Shown here one piece after another: positions 32,822-40,423 of a stretch of 64,000 nt of DNA. Source of the stretch: Leptobacterium flavescens (GTDB lineage: Bacteria > Bacteroidota > Bacteroidia > Flavobacteriales > Flavobacteriaceae); the NCBI RefSeq assembly GCF_010671605.1, contig NZ_JAABOO010000001.1, positions 62,001-126,000 on the forward strand, in the 5' to 3' direction. The notes beneath the pieces are model-generated. The model had not been told where the DNA came from, searched no databases, and saw nothing but the letters and a program-made list of their open reading frames with translations. The position numbers and the translations under genes were made by a program. The number at the start of each line of letters is the position of its first letter. Position 1 is the stretch's first letter.

Positions 32822-35374
32822 ATGGATGATAATTTTTCCCCAAGAGTAAAAGATGTTATTGCCTATAGTAAGGAAGAGGCTTTACGCCTCGGACACGACT
32901 TTATAGGTACAGAGCATCTTATGCTGGGTTTGTTACGGGACGGAAGTGGAAAAGCCATAAATATTTTAAATGCCCTCGATGTAGATCTTGATCATCTAAG
33001 AAGGAAGGTTGAAATATTAAGCCCTGCAAACCCAAATATAGGTATAGGCCCTAACGATAAGAAAAACCTACACTTAACAAGGCAGGCAGAGCGTGCTTTA
33101 AAAACCACTTTTCTGGAAGCTAAACTCTTCCAGAGCTCTTCAATTAATACAGCACACCTGTTATTGTGCATCCTTAGAAACGAAAACGACCCTACCACCA
33201 AGCTTTTAAATAAGCTGAAGGTAGATTATGATAACGTAAAAGACCAATTTAAATACATGATTACAAGTGATGATGATTATGTAGATCCACCATCAGCCGA
33301 ATCTTACCCGGATGACCAGGGTGGATCGGAAGAATCCAGAGAGAATCCGTTTAACAGCCCGGGATCCGGAAGCAAGTCGAGTAAAAAATCTAAGACTCCT
33401 GTTCTGGATAACTTCGGAAGGGATCTTACACAGCTCGCTGAAGAAGGAAAACTCGATCCTGTTGTCGGAAGAGGAAAAGAAATTGAAAGGGTTTCCCAGA
33501 TATTGAGCAGAAGGAAGAAAAACAATCCGCTGCTTATCGGAGAACCCGGAGTAGGTAAATCTGCTATTGCGGAAGGACTTGCTTTAAGGATCATCAAGAA
33601 AAAGGTATCCCGTATTCTTTACAACAAAAGAGTAGTTACCCTTGACCTTGCCAGCCTTGTGGCCGGAACCAAATACCGCGGACAGTTCGAAGAGCGAATG
33701 AAAGCAGTAATGAATGAGCTGGAGAAAAACGACGATATTATCCTGTTCATTGATGAGATCCATACTATTGTAGGAGCTGGTGGAGCTACCGGTAGTCTGG
33801 ATGCATCCAATATGTTCAAACCGGCACTGGCAAGAGGAGAGATCCAATGTATCGGTGCTACTACCCTGGATGAGTACAGGCAGTATATTGAGAAAGACGG
33901 AGCTCTGGAAAGACGATTCCAGAAAGTGATCGTTGAACCTACATCTGTAGAGGAAACCATAGAGATCCTTCAGAATATCAAAGAGAAATACGAGGAGCAT
34001 CATAATGTAGATTATACGGATGATGCGATCGATGCCTGTGTGAAGCTTACCAACAGGTATATGACAGACCGTTTTTTACCGGACAAGGCTATCGATGCCC
34101 TGGATGAAGCGGGGTCTCGCGTACATATTACAAATATGCATGTTCCCAAGCAGATCCTGGAACTGGAGAAGCGACTGGAAGAAGTGCGTGAGTTGAAAAA
34201 TTCGGTTGTTAAAAAGCAAAAATACGAGGAGGCTGCAAAGCTCCGTGACGACGAGAAACGTCTGGAAAAAGAATTAGCCACCGCCCAGGAAAAATGGGAA
34301 GAAGACAGCAAACAGCAACGGGAGATCGTTTCTGAAGAGAATGTGGCCGATGTAGTTTCTATGATGAGCGGGATCCCTGTAAACAGGATCGCTCAGACAG
34401 AAAGTAACAAACTTGCAGAACTTCCCGATCTTATTAAAGGTAAGGTTATCGGACAGGACGAAGCAGTTAAGAAAGTGGCCAGGGCCATTCAACGTAACCG
34501 CGCCGGTCTTAAAGATCCTAATAAGCCTATTGGTTCTTTTATATTCCTCGGACAAACAGGGGTTGGAAAAACTCAGTTAGCCAAGGTACTGGCCAGTGAA
34601 CTTTTCGATTCGGAAGAAGCTCTTATCAGGATAGATATGAGTGAATATATGGAGAAGTTTGCAGTATCCAGATTAATCGGGGCACCTCCGGGTTATGTAG
34701 GTTATGAAGAAGGAGGGCAATTAACCGAAAAAGTAAGGAGAAAGCCTTATGCGGTAGTATTGCTTGACGAGGTTGAAAAAGCGCATCCCGATGTCTTTAA
34801 TATGTTATTGCAGGTACTGGACGACGGTTATCTTACGGACAGTCTCGGAAGAAAGATCGATTTCAGGAATGCCATCATTATTATGACTTCCAATATCGGG
34901 GCACGTCAGCTAAAAGACTTCGGTCAGGGAGTTGGTTTCGGTACTTCTGCCAGAAAGGCACAGGCCGATGAACATCAGAAAAGCGTTATTGAAAGTGCCC
35001 TTAAAAAGGCATTTGCTCCTGAGTTCCTTAACAGGATAGATGATGTAGTGGTATTTAACTCTCTGGAAAGAGAAGACATTCACAAGATCATCGATATCGA
35101 GCTTGATAAACTATTCCTGCGTATTAAAGACCTGGGGTATGATCTTTCATTAAGTGAAAAAGCCAAAGATTATATAGCCGATAAAGGTTTTGACAAGCAG
35201 TACGGAGCACGTCCGTTAAAAAGAGCAATTCAGAAATATATTGAAGATGCATTAGCCGAAGAGATCATTACTTCCAAGATCGGAGATGGCGACAGCATTT
35301 TTATGGATCTCGATGAAGAAAAGGACGAGTTGACGATTACGATCAACAAAGCCGAGAAACCGACAGAATCATAA
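32822..35374 (+). CDS. clpC: ATP-dependent Clp protease ATP-binding subunit ClpC
   Basis: The 850-residue AAA+ unfoldase has an N-terminal pair of Clp_N repeats (about 1-145) and an acidic/serine linker (150-195). The first ATPase module has Walker A GEPGVGKSA near 240. A UVR-like coiled segment (KKQKYEEAAKLRDDEKRLEK, about 460) follows, and the second ATPase module has GQTGVGKTQ near 577. The C-terminal D2-small domain completes it. The middle domain is short, as in ClpC, not the long one of ClpB. It feeds unfolded proteins to ClpP, which is not in the window. Start ATGGATGAT. Confidence 0.95.
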   Translation: MDDNFSPRVKDVIAYSKEEALRLGHDFIGTEHLMLGLLRDGSGKAINILNALDVDLDHLRRKVEILSPANPNIGIGPNDKKNLHLTRQAERALKTTFLEAKLFQSSSINTAHLLLCILRNENDPTTKLLNKLKVDYDNVKDQFKYMITSDDDYVDPPSAESYPDDQGGSEESRENPFNSPGSGSKSSKKSKTPVLDNFGRDLTQLAEEGKLDPVVGRGKEIERVSQILSRRKKNNPLLIGEPGVGKSAIAEGLALRIIKKKVSRILYNKRVVTLDLASLVAGTKYRGQFEERMKAVMNELEKNDDIILFIDEIHTIVGAGGATGSLDASNMFKPALARGEIQCIGATTLDEYRQYIEKDGALERRFQKVIVEPTSVEETIEILQNIKEKYEEHHNVDYTDDAIDACVKLTNRYMTDRFLPDKAIDALDEAGSRVHITNMHVPKQILELEKRLEEVRELKNSVVKKQKYEEAAKLRDDEKRLEKELATAQEKWEEDSKQQREIVSEENVADVVSMMSGIPVNRIAQTESNKLAELPDLIKGKVIGQDEAVKKVARAIQRNRAGLKDPNKPIGSFIFLGQTGVGKTQLAKVLASELFDSEEALIRIDMSEYMEKFAVSRLIGAPPGYVGYEEGGQLTEKVRRKPYAVVLLDEVEKAHPDVFNMLLQVLDDGYLTDSLGRKIDFRNAIIIMTSNIGARQLKDFGQGVGFGTSARKAQADEHQKSVIESALKKAFAPEFLNRIDDVVVFNSLEREDIHKIIDIELDKLFLRIKDLGYDLSLSEKAKDYIADKGFDKQYGARPLKRAIQKYIEDALAEEIITSKIGDGDSIFMDLDEEKDELTITINKAEKPTES

Positions 35375-35406
35375 CAAGTATATTATCAGTAAGTTATAAA
35401 TACACT

Positions 35407-35442
35407 CGCGGGAATTTTAGTTAAAGTTCCCGCGTTTTTTTA
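35407..35442 (+). terminator. Intrinsic terminator after clpC
   Basis: CGCGGGAATTTT (35407-35418) pairs with AAAGTTCCCGCG (35423-35434) with one G-U and a 4-nt loop, followed by TTTTTTTATTTT. The stem is 12 bp. Confidence 0.92.
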
Positions 35443-35570
35443 TTTTCCCTTCAGAAAAGAATAACTCCTTCCGAAAGAAATTCAAAGAATAAATATCATC
35501 TTTCATCTATTATTTTTCAAGCTTCTTTCTATTTAGATTAATTTTAATTTAGAAATTAATCCCGTATCTG

Positions 35571-35957
35571 TTGGAATGTAATAATTGCATAAAAACGTAC
35601 AAGCTGGAGATCGGAGAAGTATGTGTTTATCAAAATTATATGGTCGCACAATTAAACGAAGGAATAACACTTACGCTGGAGCGTTCTCTTGAGCTTATCG
35701 GTATCTCTGAAGTACATTTCAGAAATACGGATTTCGCATATATTACGGTAAGGCGAAATTCATATGCAGTCGATCCAACAATATACACTCATATTAAGGA
35801 ATTAAAACACCTTAAAGCATTTGCCATAGTATCGCAAAAGAAAATGGACAAACACAATTTTAAGATTGAAAAACATTTCTTCGGCAATAATAAACCTATG
35901 GGGATATTCAATGAGTTTGACAATGCGCTGGAATGGATAAATACGATTATGCGATGA
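35571..35957 (+). CDS. Small uncharacterised protein, paralogue 1 of 3 (STAS/SpoIIAA-like?)
   Basis: The 128-residue protein shares with its two neighbours the blocks NEG (about 29-31), ITVRRNSYAVDPTIY, AFAIVS, IEKHFF and a C-terminal A..WI motif. The alternating strand/helix pattern suggests a STAS/SpoIIAA-like fold, but I cannot confirm this. There is no ATG where the paralogues start; the frame opens with TTG at 35571 (8 residues beyond the paralogue N-terminus), and the first ATG is 23 codons in. The SYxVDPxxY core is retained. It is the most diverged of the three copies and has extra cysteines at its N-terminus. Function unknown. Confidence 0.72.
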   Translation: MECNNCIKTYKLEIGEVCVYQNYMVAQLNEGITLTLERSLELIGISEVHFRNTDFAYITVRRNSYAVDPTIYTHIKELKHLKAFAIVSQKKMDKHNFKIEKHFFGNNKPMGIFNEFDNALEWINTIMR

Positions 35958-36021
35958 GTAAAAGTTGTAAATTTTTGAATTTAAAAATAAATATTATTTT
36001 AGTCTCATAAACCCCCCACTA

Positions 36022-36387
36022 ATGAGTAAAAAAGTTGACTTGGAGTTTGGCTCCGTCGAGTTTTACGACAGCTTTGCTGTTGGTGTAATTAACGAAGGTG
36101 TCGACCTTAAATCTTGTGAAAACAAATATTTGCTTAACACCTTCGAAAACGAATACAAAAACAAGCCGTTTGGCTTTATTTCCAACCGAATTCACTCCTA
36201 TTCAGTAGACCCGACCGTTTATAAGGAAACCTCAGAATTAAAAAACCTGGTGGCCATTGCCGTAGTGATGTCCAACCCGGTACAACGCCTTAGTGTTGAG
36301 ATCGAAAAGCTGTTTTTTGATAAACCTTTTGAGTATTTTATGGATCTTGAAGAAGCAAAAAATTGGATCAAAACAAGGGTTCAATAA
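36022..36387 (+). CDS. Small uncharacterised protein, paralogue 2 of 3
   Basis: The 121-residue protein starts MSKKVDLEFG and has the family blocks INEGVDL, FISNRIHSYSVDPTVYKE, AIAVVMS, VEIEKLFF and EEAKNWIK. It has no signal peptide or membrane segment, so it is cytoplasmic. It lies 64 bp after paralogue 1 and 239 bp before paralogue 3. The strongly kept R..SYSVDP..YKE segment looks like the functional surface. Function unknown. Confidence 0.8.
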   Translation: MSKKVDLEFGSVEFYDSFAVGVINEGVDLKSCENKYLLNTFENEYKNKPFGFISNRIHSYSVDPTVYKETSELKNLVAIAVVMSNPVQRLSVEIEKLFFDKPFEYFMDLEEAKNWIKTRVQ

Positions 36388-36626
36388 AAATTACTTCTCT
36401 TTTTCAAAGTTTTTTCTTAAATTAATGGTACAAAATTGTTATATCTGTAAAATAGCGATGTAATACAACGACTTTTATATTCGTTTCATCGAGAATTATC
36501 TTTTTATATACTACAAAGGTAGTTTTATCAGTTCTTAACAAGAACTTTACCAAAAATTCGGTCCCTCACAGAATTTAGTAATTAACCACCATTACCAATT
36601 AAATAACACCGCATAAAAATGTTATT

Positions 36627-37016
36627 ATGGAAAAGGTTTATTCACTTAATTTCGGGAACCTCATTTTTTATGAGAATTATGTAGTATCCATTGTCAACGA
36701 AGGTGTTGAGTTTAAGAAGGAGGAGAATGATGTATTGCTCCAGATCGCGAGAAAACACTTCGGAAATATCCCCTATGGTTTTATCTCCTACAGAATGTAT
36801 TCGTATTCTGTAGATCCAATGGTATATAAAGAATCATCACAGGAAGAAAATATAAAGGCCATCGCCATAGTAAGTTCTAAAGAGGTCAATAACCTTTCTT
36901 TTGAAATAGAAAAGTTATTCTTCTCCAAAGAACTTCAGCACTTCGAACAACTGGATGAAGCCGTTAACTGGATTAAAAACATTCTGGATTCCTACAGACC
37001 CAAAAAGGCCATTTAA
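36627..37016 (+). CDS. Small uncharacterised protein, paralogue 3 of 3
   Basis: The 129-residue protein starts MEKVYSLNFG and has VNEGVEF, FISYRMYSYSVDPMVYKE, AIAIVSS, FEIEKLFF and DEAVNWIK, plus a short basic tail. It is closest to paralogue 2. The last 4 bp overlap the 3' end of hutH, which is convergent. The 239-bp gap before it suggests its own promoter, but none is obvious. Function unknown. Confidence 0.8.
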   Translation: MEKVYSLNFGNLIFYENYVVSIVNEGVEFKKEENDVLLQIARKHFGNIPYGFISYRMYSYSVDPMVYKESSQEENIKAIAIVSSKEVNNLSFEIEKLFFSKELQHFEQLDEAVNWIKNILDSYRPKKAI

Positions 37017-38506
37017 TTAACCTGACATTCCTTCAGGAAACTAATTGCCTTGCTTATATCGTCGTGCAGAACCCTGTCCTGCTCAACGAAGGGCACCTTT
37101 TGTGTAAAGCTGTGAAGGAAATCTTCCAGGAATGGCGAACTCTTTAGCGGTCTTCTGAAATTTATTGCCTGAGAAGCATTCATAAGTTCAATAGCCAGGA
37201 TACGCTCTACATTTTCCAGGACGCGATAACATTTAGTAGCCGCATTGGCTCCCATACTTACATGGTCTTCCTGTCCGTTAGAAGAAACAATAGAATCTAT
37301 ACTGGAAGGAGTAGCCAGCTGTTTATTAAGACTTACAATACTGGCAGCTGTATACTGAGGGATCATCAAACCTGAATTCAATCCCGGATCATTCACAAGG
37401 AAGGCCGGTAAATTACGTAGTCCGGATACCAGCTGAAAGATCCTGCGCTCTGAAATGTTCCCAAGCTCTGCCATGGCAATTGCCAGATAATCCAGTGTAA
37501 GTGCCAGAGGTTGCCCGTGGAAGTTACCTCCCGACAGGATCTCATCCTCTTCTACAAAAATATTGGGATTATCGGTTACGGCATTTATCTCTACCCTGAA
37601 AGTTTCATGAACAAAAGCAATAGTGTCTTTGGTAGCACCGTGAACCTGAGGGATACATCTGAAAGAATACGGATCCTGCACATGCTTTTTCTCCTGCTCA
37701 ATGATCTCGCTCCCCTTCAGGAACTTTTTAATATTCTCTGCGGTCTGCAACTGCCCTTTATGAGGCCTTACCTGATGGATCTTATGATCAAAAGGCTCTA
37801 TCCTGCCCATAAAGGCATCCAAAGAAATACTCCCTATCAGATCTGCCAGATAAGAAAGCCTTAAGGATTTATTCAGAAGATAAGTTCCGTATGCACTCAT
37901 AAACTGGGTTCCGTTAAGAAGCGCCAGTCCTTCCTTGGCCTCAAGTTGGATAGCTTCCCATCCGAAGTGCTCCAGTATTTCATTACTCTGCCTGATCTTT
38001 CCTTCAAAATACACCTCTCCTCTTCCCAATAACGGAAGGGCCAGGTGGGCCAATGGAGCCAGGTCGCCCGATGCACCCAGGGATCCTTGTGTATAGACCA
38101 CCGGCAAAATATCCTTATTAAAGAAATCTACCAGGCGCTGCACCGTTACAAGTTGTACTCCGCTATGTCCGTAGCTAAGCGACTGAATTTTCAGGAGAAG
38201 CATCAGTTTTACGATCTCCTGCGGTACTTTATCGCCCGTACCACATGCATGAGACATTACAAGGTTCTCCTGTAGCTGAGTTAAATGCTCTCTTGAGATC
38301 TTAACGTTACAAAGCGAACCAAATCCCGTATTGATCCCATAAACAGGTTCCTTCTGGCTTTTTAATTTTTCATCCAGATAGTTACGGCATTTTACAATAT
38401 TGGAAATTGCTTCCTCAGATAAAGCAATTGTTTTTTTATTGGTGATGATATCGTCGATAAGATCGATATCAATTACTTCTTTATTTATATAATGTGTCTT
38501 ATTCAT
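37013..38506 (-). CDS. hutH: Histidine ammonia-lyase
   Basis: The 497-residue enzyme turns L-histidine into urocanate and ammonia. The MIO cofactor triad Ala145-Ser146-Gly147 lies in GSLGASGDLAPLAHLAL, and the catalytic Tyr56 is in VYGINTGFGSL. Other family blocks are DNPNIF and SGGNFHGQPLAL. No hutU, hutI or hutG is nearby, so either the pathway is scattered or the enzyme works alone. A related aminomutase or PAL specificity is possible but the sequence looks HAL-like. The 56 bp between it and the nnr gene suggest co-transcription with that gene. Confidence 0.93.
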   Translation of the reverse strand: MNKTHYINKEVIDIDLIDDIITNKKTIALSEEAISNIVKCRNYLDEKLKSQKEPVYGINTGFGSLCNVKISREHLTQLQENLVMSHACGTGDKVPQEIVKLMLLLKIQSLSYGHSGVQLVTVQRLVDFFNKDILPVVYTQGSLGASGDLAPLAHLALPLLGRGEVYFEGKIRQSNEILEHFGWEAIQLEAKEGLALLNGTQFMSAYGTYLLNKSLRLSYLADLIGSISLDAFMGRIEPFDHKIHQVRPHKGQLQTAENIKKFLKGSEIIEQEKKHVQDPYSFRCIPQVHGATKDTIAFVHETFRVEINAVTDNPNIFVEEDEILSGGNFHGQPLALTLDYLAIAMAELGNISERRIFQLVSGLRNLPAFLVNDPGLNSGLMIPQYTAASIVSLNKQLATPSSIDSIVSSNGQEDHVSMGANAATKCYRVLENVERILAIELMNASQAINFRRPLKSSPFLEDFLHSFTQKVPFVEQDRVLHDDISKAISFLKECQVN

Positions 38507-38562
38507 TGGCTGTAAAAAACATTCGTCAAAATTCTGTTTTTCCCTTAAGATTTACAAGAAAA

Positions 38563-40116
38563 TTATGAGTTGTTTTCATTCTGATCCTGGCTTTGAGCAG
38601 CTTGGGGTTCCTGCTGAAAGAGATCCAGGTATGCATCCCCTATAAAATCTCCGATCTCTGTTGCTGTAAGAGCCTGGTATCCCGTTTTAATAACTGCAAG
38701 ATCTCCCGCCTTCCCATGAAGGTAAGTTCCAAAGATCGTTGCAACCAGCGGTTCATATCCCTGCGAGATAAGTCCGGTGATAATTCCGGTCAGTACATCT
38801 CCGCTTCCCGCCGTGGCCATTCCCGGATTCCCTGTATTATTGATATAAAGTTTATCTGCATCAACAACAATAGAATGAGCGCCTTTTATAAGGAGTATAA
38901 GCTTGTATTTCTTACTAAAAGCCTTCGCTTTCTTCAGTTTGTCAAAATCGTCTTTCCACTTTCCTATCAATCTTTCCAATTCTCCGGGATGTGGCGTTAA
39001 AACAGTTCTCCCGGGAAGCAGCTTTAAAAGCTCTTTATTTTTTGACAATATATTGAGTGCATCGGCATCTACCACCAAAGGGGTTTTATTCTCTTTGAGG
39101 AATTTCTCCAGTGCATCAGCGGTCTTCTCATGTGTTCCTATTCCCGGGCCGATACCAATAACGGTGGGCTCAATATCAAAACTGATATCCCCTATAAACT
39201 TTTCCTCTTCATCGGTAATGACCATGATCTCCGGTAAGGCAGTCTGTACGATCTCATATCCGCATTCCGGGATATAGGATGTTACCAGTCCGCCTCCCGA
39301 TTTAAGACAGGCCTCCGAACTTAGAAGTGCTGCTCCTATCTTTCCATAACTCCCTCCTATCATCAGGCTGTGTCCGTAAGTTCCTTTATGAGAGAATTTA
39401 TCTCTGGGGATATACATCGGCAATACCTCAAACTTATCGATAAGCTCGGCACCTGCTTCGGCCCTGAACATATATTCAGGATCGAGGCCAATATCCAGAG
39501 CTTCCCACTGATTGGCATAAACACCGGTCTCCGGCAAAAAGAAGATCAGTTTGGGAGCCTGAAAACTCAAAACATAATTCGCGCGGATGACCGTTTCCTT
39601 GTTTTCCGGCACTCCATCCATATACAATCCGGAAGGAACATCAACAGCCAGTGTAAAGGCTCTGCTGCTGTTAATATAAGTGATCAATTCTGCAGTGCAT
39701 CCTTCCGGCGGACGGTTAAGGCCTATCCCAAAAATCGCATCCACCACAATATCTTCTTTTGCTATCTGCGGAAAGTCTTCAACACAATTGATGAATTTTG
39801 GCCAGTGCTTCACATCCTTGATCCTATCCAGATTTAACAGGAAATCCTTGGATCTGTCTTCGCTAAAATTAGCTATGTAGGCTTCCACATTGTAACCATG
39901 GGTAATTAAATGTCTGGCAATGACCAACCCGTCTCCTCCATTATTCCTTACCCCACAGAATACATGAATTTTAACCTGAGCCCCCTGTAAACGGGAATGC
40001 AACCAGTTAAAAACAGCCGTTCCTGCCCTTTCCATAAGCTCGTCACTTGAAATATTTTGTTTTTCTATTGTGAATTTATCAGCTGCGTATATCTGTTCTC
40101 TGGTAAAAATCTTCAT
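38563..40116 (-). CDS. nnr: Bifunctional NAD(P)H-hydrate epimerase / ADP-dependent dehydratase
   Basis: The 517-residue repair enzyme restores damaged NAD(P)HX. The N-terminal YjeF_N epimerase (about 1-215) has GVRNNGGDGLVIARHL and DAIFGIGLNRP. The C-terminal ribokinase-like dehydratase (about 225-500) has GGSYGKIGAALLSSEACLKSGGG (quoted in parts: GGSYGKIGAALL, SGGGLVT), PTVIGIGPGIG, TPHPGELERLIG and GNPGMATAGSGDVLTG. A Gln/Asn-rich tail ends the protein. It is a common single-copy housekeeping gene. Confidence 0.94.
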   Translation of the reverse strand: MKIFTREQIYAADKFTIEKQNISSDELMERAGTAVFNWLHSRLQGAQVKIHVFCGVRNNGGDGLVIARHLITHGYNVEAYIANFSEDRSKDFLLNLDRIKDVKHWPKFINCVEDFPQIAKEDIVVDAIFGIGLNRPPEGCTAELITYINSSRAFTLAVDVPSGLYMDGVPENKETVIRANYVLSFQAPKLIFFLPETGVYANQWEALDIGLDPEYMFRAEAGAELIDKFEVLPMYIPRDKFSHKGTYGHSLMIGGSYGKIGAALLSSEACLKSGGGLVTSYIPECGYEIVQTALPEIMVITDEEEKFIGDISFDIEPTVIGIGPGIGTHEKTADALEKFLKENKTPLVVDADALNILSKNKELLKLLPGRTVLTPHPGELERLIGKWKDDFDKLKKAKAFSKKYKLILLIKGAHSIVVDADKLYINNTGNPGMATAGSGDVLTGIITGLISQGYEPLVATIFGTYLHGKAGDLAVIKTGYQALTATEIGDFIGDAYLDLFQQEPQAAQSQDQNENNS

Positions 40117-40191
40117 TCTTCAAAAAAATTACATCTAAATTGTTAATTCGGTAAAAATGAGCAAAATGTTTTTTTAACTGGGTAAAAGTAC

Positions 40192-40199
40192 TACTTTTG
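40192..40199 (+). promoter_or_regulatory. thr operon -7 promoter box
   Basis: TACTTTTG is an exact TAnnTTTG match. Initiation about 7 bp downstream would start the RNA near 40206, 14 nt before the leader peptide start and about 218 nt before thrA. The -33 region is T-rich (40169-40175) without a clear TTTG. Confidence 0.65.
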
Positions 40200-40219
40200 A
40201 ACCGATATTCTTATCATAA

Positions 40220-40339
40220 ATGCACGGCATTGTAAACATATCAGATATCCTTAAAAGTACCATTCTTACTATCGGTACAGGCTCTGCTATTTTAGGCGGT
40301 GTATTCACCATTACTTCCATTACCCCATCCGGGGTTTAG
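40220..40339 (+). CDS. thrL: Candidate thr operon leader peptide (39 residues)
   Basis: This short ORF (ATG 40220 to TAG 40339) lies between the -7 box and thrA. Of its 39 residues 6 are Thr and 8 are Ile; the runs KSTILTIGTGS and FTITSITPS recall the enterobacterial ThrL peptide. In enteric bacteria, ribosome stalling at Thr and Ile codons of ThrL controls thrABC by attenuation. The stop codon lies 84 bp before the thrA start. It is unlike any mature small protein I know. The symbol is by analogy only. Confidence 0.7.
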   Translation: MHGIVNISDILKSTILTIGTGSAILGGVFTITSITPSGV

Positions 40340-40382
40340 TTTGCACATATCATCTGTTCGTATAGTCCGTTTTTTCAAACGG
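40257..40382 (+). promoter_or_regulatory. Candidate thr attenuator hairpins
   Basis: Several hairpins lie in the leader RNA: GTACC/GGTAC (40257-40278), GGTG-TATT-CACC (40298-40309), ACCCC-ATCC-GGGGT (40322-40335, next to the leader stop codon) and CCGTTT-TTTC-AAACGG (40367-40382). None is a textbook terminator with a long T tract directly after it, so the exact switch is unresolved. Confidence 0.4.
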
Positions 40383-40423
40383 CACATCACTCATATTAAA
40401 TTCTAATTACATACTTATTTGTC

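Noticed and set aside
36388-36626. ncRNA gene between paralogues 2 and 3
   Set aside because: Only a weak ACTAC/GTAGT hairpin with a short T stretch is visible; no promoter box or wider structure.
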